DNA of 14,039 nt. Origin: Treponema sp. Its GTDB lineage: Bacteria; Spirochaetota; Spirochaetia; Treponematales; Breznakiellaceae. A program made the translations under genes and the position numbers. Position 1 is the first letter of the stretch, and each line of letters begins with the position of its first letter. The stretch is taken from NCBI GenBank assembly GCA_031272575.1, contig JAISTO010000214.1, positions 1 through 14,039 of the forward strand. The letters are read 5' to 3'. This document shows positions 7,269 to 12,601 of this stretch, in pieces. Under the pieces are notes generated by a model that searched no databases, was not told the DNA's origin, and was given only the letters and a program-made list of their open reading frames with translations.

Positions 7269-8546
7269 TCACTCCCACAGGGCGCTCAGCGGCAGGACGA
7301 AGATGCGGTCTTCAGCCTTGAATGCCTGCGCGCCGGTGTAGAACACAAAGCCCGCTTTAAAGGCAGTGCCCGCGAAAGCGCGCAGCGCGGAAAGGCCGCT
7401 AAACACGTCAGGGACGGTCCTGCTTCCGGTCTTGATTTCAAAGCCATAGACTGAGCCATCGTGGGTTTCGATGATGAAGTCGACTTCCTTGCCGTCATGG
7501 GTGTGCCAGTGGCCGGTAAGGAATGTGTCGTCAATCCACGAAAGGTCTTTAAAAATCTCGGTGACGGTAAAAGATTCCAAAAGATGCCCAAACTCGGTGA
7601 GCGTGGAAGGCTCCTTCGCGTTGAGTTTTTCCGTAGTAACACCGAGCAGTCGGGAAGCGATTCCCGAATCCAGAATGTGTATCTTTGGTTTCGCGCCCAC
7701 GATTGATCTTAATGTCCGGCCCCAGGCGGGAAGTTCGTAGATCATAAAAACGTCTTCGAGTAATTGCAGATAGTCCCTGGCAGTGGAAAAGTCGATAGCC
7801 GCCGCCGCCGCCGCCCTTTCCACCGTAAGAATCTGCGCGGTCTGCGCGGCAACGTAGCGCAGCAGCGCGGAGAGCCCCCGCTTGTTCCGGATCCTCGCCA
7901 CACCGGGGATATCCCGTTCCACAATTTGCCGAAGGTAATTGTCGAACCAGCGGTTCCGGGCCGTGCCCTCGCGCTGCACCGCCAGAGGAAAGCCCCCCTT
8001 CGTTATTCGGGCGGCGTAGCCCTCCCGTGTTTCGGTGTGGGGTTTTTCCCTGATCCTTTCCACGGTCCCGGCCGGATCCGCGATCAGTTTCGCAATCAGA
8101 TCAGGCTGGGTCCCCGCCATTTCAGACTGGGAAAAGGGGTATATCTCCATGCGGTGGAGCCTGCCGGTAAGGGACTGGACACTCCCCGGCAGGGCATTGT
8201 GCCGCGTCGAGCCTGTCAATATGAACTGACCGGGGCGGCAGGACACGTTCATTCGCTCCTTTATGGCATCCAGGATGGCGGGAACCCGCTGGTACTCGTC
8301 AATCAGGACCATCCCGCTTTTAGTGGAAGGCCGCGGTCTCGTGTAGAAGCCGGGGTCCCGGGCCGCGTCATCCCGGATTGGCTGGTCGTCGAGGTCAAAG
8401 ACGACCGTTTGGTAGCGGGCAGCCAGAAGATGCAGCGCGGTAGATTTGCCGGAGGCACGGGGGCCATCCAGCAGAATAACCGGCTCTTCCCGGGAGCGGG
8501 CATAAACAACGTCGTTTATCCTCCGCCCGATAGTGGTAATATCCAT
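7269..8546 (-). CDS. AAA+ ATPase with winged-helix segment and C-terminal DUF4143 region
   Basis: A 425-residue protein of the large, poorly understood AAA+/DUF4143 family. Walker A is DGPRASGKST (K34, S35), Walker B is MVLIDEYQ (D83, E84), and a sensor-1-like LTGSTRHN lies near 110-117. Residues about 222-272 look like a winged helix and include an Ala-rich run (A245-A250) encoded by a GCC/GGC triplet repeat. The C-terminus has EVDFIIE (D356) and FEIKTG (E370, K372), the PD-(D/E)XK-like pattern of DUF4143. The biochemical role of the family is not established. The gene converges on the helicase gene with 13 bp between stops. By eye it is less G/C-rich than its neighbours, and an eight-unit repeat array lies just upstream, so horizontal acquisition is plausible. 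No Shine-Dalgarno sits at normal distance from its ATG; AAGG lies 12 bases away. Confidence 0.88.
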   Translation of the reverse strand: MDITTIGRRINDVVYARSREEPVILLDGPRASGKSTALHLLAARYQTVVFDLDDQPIRDDAARDPGFYTRPRPSTKSGMVLIDEYQRVPAILDAIKERMNVSCRPGQFILTGSTRHNALPGSVQSLTGRLHRMEIYPFSQSEMAGTQPDLIAKLIADPAGTVERIREKPHTETREGYAARITKGGFPLAVQREGTARNRWFDNYLRQIVERDIPGVARIRNKRGLSALLRYVAAQTAQILTVERAAAAAAIDFSTARDYLQLLEDVFMIYELPAWGRTLRSIVGAKPKIHILDSGIASRLLGVTTEKLNAKEPSTLTEFGHLLESFTVTEIFKDLSWIDDTFLTGHWHTHDGKEVDFIIETHDGSVYGFEIKTGSRTVPDVFSGLSALRAFAGTAFKAGFVFYTGAQAFKAEDRIFVLPLSALWE

Positions 8547-8552
8547 AAAATC

Positions 8553-8581
8553 AGTATACCTTATTCCAACTTTTTTTGCAA
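8553..8581 (-). promoter_or_regulatory. Promoter of the DUF4143 ATPase gene, possibly leaderless
   Basis: On the minus strand a TTGCAA -35 (8576-8581), a 17-bp spacer and a TATACT -10 (8553-8558) end 6 bases before the ATG at 8546-8544. A start 7 bases after the -10 would fall on the A of the ATG, giving a leaderless mRNA. The spacer is formed by the conserved core of the first 23-bp repeat (GTTGGAATAA on this strand), so anything that binds the repeats would cover the polymerase site. Confidence 0.55.
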
Positions 8582-8744
8582 GGTTGTTCCTACTTTTTTA
8601 TAGTTCTTATTCCCAACTTTTTTAGCGTCTTATTCCCACTTTTTTGTGTATCTTATTCCAACTTTTTCAGATAAGTTATTCCTACTTTTTCTGATGTCTT
8701 ATTCCCACTTTTTTAGACAGGTTATTCCCACTTTTTCTGACGAT
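8561..8744. repeat. Array of eight 23-bp direct repeats in exact register
   Basis: Units start at 8561, 8584, 8607, 8630, 8653, 8676, 8699 and 8722, each exactly 23 bp after the last. Each has the core TTATTCCnACTTTTT (unit 2 has TTGTTCC; unit 3 has one extra base in the core) followed by about 7 variable bases. Unit 3 has a correspondingly shorter spacer, so the register is kept. The period is not a multiple of three, which argues against coding. The first unit overlaps the promoter of the adjacent minus-strand ATPase gene. Confidence 0.92.
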
Positions 8745-8794
8745 TTTTGTCGTTGAATCTGCCCTGTCCGGCTGCCGTCAGCAATTCTCATTTT

Positions 8795-8868
8795 CCTCTC
8801 ACAGAGGCACAGAGTAACCGTCAAATTTCACCACGAAGGCGCAACGGAAACGCAGTTTCCGCAGGCGC
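8795..8868. repeat. Short hairpin-bearing segment, possible dispersed repeat
   Basis: CCTCT/AGAGG (8795-8807, 3-base loop) and CGGAAAC/GTTTCCG (8845-8861, 3-base loop, 7-bp stem) are perfect inverted repeats. The second is flanked by GCGC on both sides. The text between, with the words 'cacagaggcacagag' and 'caccacgaaggcgc', resembles dispersed intergenic repeats I associate with other bacterial genomes, but this cannot be checked here. No open reading frame is supported. Confidence 0.35.
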
Positions 8869-8904
8869 ACAAAGGGATTTTGAGTGACCTACATTTAGAG
8901 GATT

Positions 8905-8932
8905 TTGACAACTTACAAAATCAGATGATTAT
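8905..8932 (+). promoter_or_regulatory. Possible promoter ahead of the 16-bp repeat block
   Basis: A perfect TTGACA (8905-8910) is followed after 16 bp by GATTAT (8927-8932, 4 of 6 matches to TATAAT). Transcription would start near 8939 and run through the 16-bp repeats. The -10 is weak and chance occurrence is quite possible in this A/T-rich stretch. Confidence 0.25.
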
Positions 8933-8953
8933 TTCCCCCCCCTCGGGCACCTG

Positions 8954-9017
8954 CCGTTGCAAGCAACGGTCGGTGCAAGCAACGGTCGTGGCAAGCAACG
9001 GTCGTTGCAAGCAACGA
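8954..9017. repeat. Four tandem 16-bp repeats with hairpin potential
   Basis: Units start at 8954, 8970, 8986 and 9002. All share GCAAGCAACG; the first and last contain CGTTG-CAAG-CAACG, a 5-bp stem with a 4-base loop. GCAACG-GT-CGTTGC bridges units 3 and 4 as another inverted repeat. The open frames that run across them translate the repeat only and show no gene features. Confidence 0.88.
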
Positions 9018-9049
9018 TTCGCCTTTGTGGTGGTTTTATTAGCCGAACG

Positions 9050-9081
9050 ACTATCGATCTAAATTTGACCGATAGTTTTTT
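9050..9081 (+). terminator. Possible Rho-independent terminator
   Basis: ACTATCG (9050-9056) pairs with CGATAGT (9070-9076) across a 13-base loop, and a T-run (9077-9081) follows directly. The stem is short and A/T-rich and the loop is long, so it would be weak. There is no protein gene just upstream on this strand; it could end a small RNA that starts near 8939. Confidence 0.35.
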
Positions 9082-9128
9082 CTTAAATCTGATGCGTAAA
9101 TGTAAAATTGCTGGGCTGCCGTGCCCCC

Positions 9129-9157
9129 TTGACTTTTTCTCTAAAATTTACTATACC
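9129..9157 (+). promoter_or_regulatory. Promoter of the InlB-repeat protein gene
   Basis: TTGACT (9129-9134), a 17-bp spacer and TATACC (9152-9157) form a good sigma-70-type promoter. GATAAT (9162-9167) is an alternative -10 without a good -35. The predicted leader is about 95-100 bases and contains the palindrome and direct repeat that follow. Confidence 0.55.
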
Positions 9158-9173
9158 TGCCGATAATGGTTGG

Positions 9174-9196
9174 ATTCCGCGCTTAAAGCGCGGAAT
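9174..9196. repeat. REP-like perfect palindrome in the leader region
   Basis: ATTCCGCGCTT and AAGCGCGGAAT are exact reverse complements around a single A. As a hairpin this is a 9-bp stem with a 5-base loop. The context GGATTCC...GGAATGACG resembles mobile palindromic repeats scattered in many bacterial genomes. There is no T-run, so it does not look like a terminator. Confidence 0.7.
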
Positions 9197-9199
9197 GAC

Positions 9200-9242
9200 G
9201 GCTTCGTGCCCGCGAGGGGGGGGGCTTCGTCCCTGCGAGGGG
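9200..9242. repeat. Imperfect 20-bp direct repeat before the start codon
   Basis: GGCTTCGT-(n)-GCGAGGGG occurs at 9200-9219 and 9223-9242 with 18 of 20 bases identical. It lies directly downstream of the palindrome and ends 9 bases before the GGGGA ribosome site (9251-9255). It may be part of the same dispersed element. Confidence 0.7.
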
Positions 9243-9255
9243 CGTTTATTGGGGA

Positions 9256-12200
9256 ATGCCTATGAGTAGCGTGTTGTCGTGTTCACAAACGCGCGCCCGC
9301 TTTTTTAGTGGGCGCCCGCCTTCTCGATCTGCAGACGGTGCGTCCGTTCTTGCGCCCGCGGCGCTTGCGCTCACGCTCGTTCTGCTTTTGGTGAGGTGTC
9401 CGGCCCCCGACGCCGCGGACACCCCCGTGCCTGTCATTTCGGCGGTGGCAGTCACGATAAGCGATGACGGCACTACGGTGACGATAAACTTCACGTCGAC
9501 CAGGGCGGGGACCTACTATATCGTTGTGTGTCCTGCCACACCGTTTGCCCCGACAAGCGGCGCCCAGATCGAGAGCAGTTATAGTGCGGCGGATGTCAAG
9601 GCTTCGGCGCCGGCGAGTGCCGGTGTCAACACGGCAGGTCTCAGCGGCCTGAGCACGGGGACGGCGTACCAGGCCCACGTAACGGTGAAGGACGCGGCGG
9701 GCAGATATTCAAACGTCTGGTCAGAAAGTTTCACGCAAGAGTCCTACCTGATCACTTACCACCTGAACGGGGGAAGCGGCGCGGTTGATACCGCCTACAC
9801 GAGCGCGCAGTTGCCCTTTACGCTGCCCACAGCGCCAACGGTGAACCGGACGGGCTATACCTTCGGCGGCTGGTACGGCAGCAGTGCCTTGAGCGGGAGC
9901 GCGGTAACGCAGATAGCGGCGGGGAGCACGGGGAATAAGGAGTTCTGGGCCAGGTGGACGGGGAACCAGTACACCGTTACATTCAACGCCAACGGCGGAG
10001 ACGCGGCGCCGAACCCTGTCTCAAAGAGCGTTACTTACGGCGACCCCTACGGCGAACTGGCAGCAGTGAGCCGGACGAACTACACCTTCGCGGGCTGGTT
10101 CACCGGCGCCGCGGACGGGACGCAGGTAACGGCGGACACGACGGTGAGTATCACGGCGAATCAGACGCTGTATGCCCACTGGACGGTGAAGACGGTGGAC
10201 ACGTACACGATCACTTACCACCTGGACGGCGGAAGCGGGGCGGATGATACCGCCTACACGAGCGCGCAACTGCCTTTTACGCTGTCTGTGCCCGTCCGGC
10301 CGGGCTATAGCTTCGGCGGCTGGTACGACAACAGTGCCTTGAGCGGGAACGCGGTAACGCAGATAGCGGCGGGGAGCACGGGGAATAAGGAGTTTTGGGC
10401 CGGGTGGACGATAAGCCAGTACACCGTTACATTCAGCGCCAACGGCGGGGGGACGCCGAGCCCCGCGTCAAAGAGCGTTGTTTACGGCGACCCCTACGGT
10501 GATCTGGCAACAACGAACCGGATGGGCTGCTCCTTCGCGGGCTGGTTCACGGAAGCCGTCGGGGGGACAGAGGTTACGGCGGACACGACGCTGAGCATCA
10601 TGGCGAATCATACGCTCTACGCCCACTGGACCTTGGACACGTACACGATCACGTACCACCTGAACGGCGGAAGCGGGGCGAGCGACAGCACGTATACCTT
10701 TGAGAGCGCGGCGATAAAGCTGCCTGTACCCGGCCGGCCGGGCTACAGCTTCAGCGGCTGGTACGGCAACAGCGACCTGAGCGGGAACGCGGTAACGCAG
10801 ATAACGGCGGGGAGCACGGGGAACAAGGAGTTCTGGGCCATGTGGACGGCAAACCAGTACTCCGTTACGTTCAACGCCAACGGCGGGGGGGCGCCCAACT
10901 TCACTTCCAAGCGGGTGCTCTACGGCGCGGCTTACGGCGAACTGGCAACGGTGAGCCGGACGGACTACACCTTCGCGGGCTGGTACACGGAGGCCGGCGG
11001 GGGGACGGAGGTTACGGCATCAACAATCGTCACCATTACGTCGAGTCAGACGCTGTACGCCCACTGGGCGGCGAGTACGTACACGTACACCGTTACATTC
11101 AACGCCAACGGCGGAGACGCTGCGCCCGTCCCCGCTTCCAAGCAGGTGACCTACGGCACGGCTTACGGCGATCTGGCGACGGTGAGCCGGACGTACTACA
11201 CCTTCGCGGGCTGGTACACGGCGGCCGGCGGGGGAACGGAAGTAACGGCATCAACAGTCGTCGCCATTACGGCGAATCAGACGCTGTACGCCCACTGGAC
11301 GGCGATTGGCTACACGATCACGTACCACCTGAACGGCGGAAGCGGGGCGAGCAACAGCACGTATACCATTGAGAGCGCGGCGATAACGCTGCCCACGGCG
11401 CCGACGGTGAACCGGGCGGGCTACAGCTTCGGCGGCTGGTACAGCAACAGTGCCTTGAGCGGGAACGCGGTAACGCAGATAGCGGCGGGGAGCACGGGGA
11501 ACAAGGAGTTCTGGGCGAAGTGGACGGGGAACCAGTATACCGTCACCTTTAACGCCAACGGCGGGGGGACGCCAAGTTTTGTTTCCAAGCAGGTGACCTG
11601 CGGCGCGGCTTACGGCGATCTGGCAACGGTGAGCCGGACGGACTACACCTTCGCGGGCTGGTACACGGCGGCGAGCGGGGGGACGGGGGTTACGGCATCA
11701 ACAATCGTCGTCATTACGGATAATCATATACTGTACGCCCACTGGAATGTGAATTTGGAGGAGCAAAAGGCGATGGTGTCTATCCCCGGGATGACCGTGA
11801 CGGGCAGCGGTTCCAGCGGCGTGTTCATCGCGGGCAGGAACGTCACTCTGAGCGCGTTTAAGATCGCCAGGTACGAGACGACCTACGAGGTGTGGTATGA
11901 GGTGAAGACCTGGGCGGCGAGCCGCGGGTACACGTTCACCAACGCCGGACGCGAGGGCCGCGATGGCACAGACGGCGCTGCGCCGACGATCGGGGCGAAG
12001 ACGCATCCTGTGACGATGGTTTCGTGGCGGGACAGCGTTGTGTGGTGCAACGCATACAGCGAGATGACCGGGAAGACGCCGGTGTACTACAGTGATTCGG
12101 GGTACAGCACGGTGATAAAGGCGCTGGCAGATGATACGGTATATATGAATCCTGGAGCGAACGGCTACCGTCTGCCGACCGAGGCGGAGTGGGAGGCGGC

Positions 12201-12588
12201 GGCCCGGGGAGGCAATCCGTCGAACACGACGAACTGGGGTTACACGTACGCGGGGAGCAACACGATAGACGACGTGGCGTGGTGGTCCAGCAACAGGCCG
12301 GACACGTGTACTTCGCCGATTGGGCAGAAGGCGGCGAACGGGGCGGGCCTGTATGACATGAGCGGGAATGTGATTGAGTGGTGCTGGGACTGGTACGATT
12401 CGATAAGTACGGGGACGGTGATCAATCCCACCGGCGCTTCTTCGGGGGGGGCTCGGCATCATCATGTCTACCGGGGCGGCAGTTGGCTCTACGGTGCGTC
12501 GACTGCCTGCACCGTGGTTAGACGGGAGAACACCGCCGGCCCGGACACCAAGAACACCGACATCGGCTTCCGCGTGGTGTGCCGCTGA
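9256..12588 (+). CDS. Exported protein with nine InlB/Flg_new-type repeats and a C-terminal FGE/SUMF1-like domain
   Basis: A protein of 1,110 residues from ATG 9256, or 1,108 from ATG 9262. The second start is preferred because GGGGA (9251-9255) is then 6 bases away. A hydrophobic stretch near 30-47 ends at C48, lipoprotein-like, but Arg precedes the cysteine, which is an unusual lipobox. Residues 58-158 look like a fibronectin-III-like domain. Nine repeats of about 70 residues follow (164-831), with (F/S)GW(Y/F) and (A/L)xxW marks, then an FGE/SUMF1-like domain (about 835-1110) with YRLPTEAEWEAAARGG (971-986), GLYDMSGNVIEWCWDWY (1031-1047) and YRGGSW...IGFRVVC at the end. The cysteines that bind copper in active formylglycine-generating enzymes are missing, so a ligand-binding or adhesin role is more likely than catalysis. 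The C-terminus resembles variable regions of treponemal diversity-generating retroelement targets. The function is unproven. Confidence 0.88.
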   Translation: MPMSSVLSCSQTRARFFSGRPPSRSADGASVLAPAALALTLVLLLVRCPAPDAADTPVPVISAVAVTISDDGTTVTINFTSTRAGTYYIVVCPATPFAPTSGAQIESSYSAADVKASAPASAGVNTAGLSGLSTGTAYQAHVTVKDAAGRYSNVWSESFTQESYLITYHLNGGSGAVDTAYTSAQLPFTLPTAPTVNRTGYTFGGWYGSSALSGSAVTQIAAGSTGNKEFWARWTGNQYTVTFNANGGDAAPNPVSKSVTYGDPYGELAAVSRTNYTFAGWFTGAADGTQVTADTTVSITANQTLYAHWTVKTVDTYTITYHLDGGSGADDTAYTSAQLPFTLSVPVRPGYSFGGWYDNSALSGNAVTQIAAGSTGNKEFWAGWTISQYTVTFSANGGGTPSPASKSVVYGDPYGDLATTNRMGCSFAGWFTEAVGGTEVTADTTLSIMANHTLYAHWTLDTYTITYHLNGGSGASDSTYTFESAAIKLPVPGRPGYSFSGWYGNSDLSGNAVTQITAGSTGNKEFWAMWTANQYSVTFNANGGGAPNFTSKRVLYGAAYGELATVSRTDYTFAGWYTEAGGGTEVTASTIVTITSSQTLYAHWAASTYTYTVTFNANGGDAAPVPASKQVTYGTAYGDLATVSRTYYTFAGWYTAAGGGTEVTASTVVAITANQTLYAHWTAIGYTITYHLNGGSGASNSTYTIESAAITLPTAPTVNRAGYSFGGWYSNSALSGNAVTQIAAGSTGNKEFWAKWTGNQYTVTFNANGGGTPSFVSKQVTCGAAYGDLATVSRTDYTFAGWYTAASGGTGVTASTIVVITDNHILYAHWNVNLEEQKAMVSIPGMTVTGSGSSGVFIAGRNVTLSAFKIARYETTYEVWYEVKTWAASRGYTFTNAGREGRDGTDGAAPTIGAKTHPVTMVSWRDSVVWCNAYSEMTGKTPVYYSDSGYSTVIKALADDTVYMNPGANGYRLPTEAEWEAAARGGNPSNTTNWGYTYAGSNTIDDVAWWSSNRPDTCTSPIGQKAANGAGLYDMSGNVIEWCWDWYDSISTGTVINPTGASSGGARHHHVYRGGSWLYGASTACTVVRRENTAGPDTKNTDIGFRVVCR
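9745..11748 (+). repeat. Nine coding tandem repeats in order A-B-A-B-A-B-B-A-B
   Basis: Type A begins YxITYHLxGGSGA and ends TGNKEFWAxWT. Type B begins YTVTFNANGG and ends LYAHW. Residue ranges (from ATG 9256): A 164-235, B 239-310, A 317-385, B 389-459, A 462-531, B 535-604, B 609-682, A 686-757, B 761-831. The A units share long nearly identical DNA, for example the stretch coding for AVTQIAAGSTGNKEFW, which suggests recent duplication or gene conversion. Confidence 0.9.
12471..12588 (+). other. Candidate hypervariable C-terminal segment (diversity-generating retroelement target-like)
   Basis: The segment codes for YRGGSW (1072-1077), about 25 residues of mixed side chains, then IGFRVVC and the stop. 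In T. denticola TvpA and related FGE-fold proteins the same place is the variable region copied from an adenine-mutagenised template. Here the likely variable codons CTC TAC, AAC ACC GCC GGC, GAC ACC and AAC ACC GAC all have the form NNC, as expected if they derive from AAC codons. No reverse transcriptase or template repeat lies in this window, so this is a suggestion only. Confidence 0.4.
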
Positions 12589-12601
12589 GTTCCGCAGCCC
12601 T

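Noticed and set aside
8561..8744. CRISPR array
   Set aside because: The units are regular, but the core is about 15 bp and the variable part only 7 bp, far too short for spacers, and no cas gene is present.
8880..9166. Two small open frames across the 16-bp repeats
   Set aside because: They mainly translate the repeat, lack ribosome sites and show no protein-like composition.
9256..9258. First ATG as the true start of the repeat protein
   Set aside because: It directly abuts the GGGGA ribosome site; the in-frame ATG at 9262 has normal spacing. The difference is only two residues.
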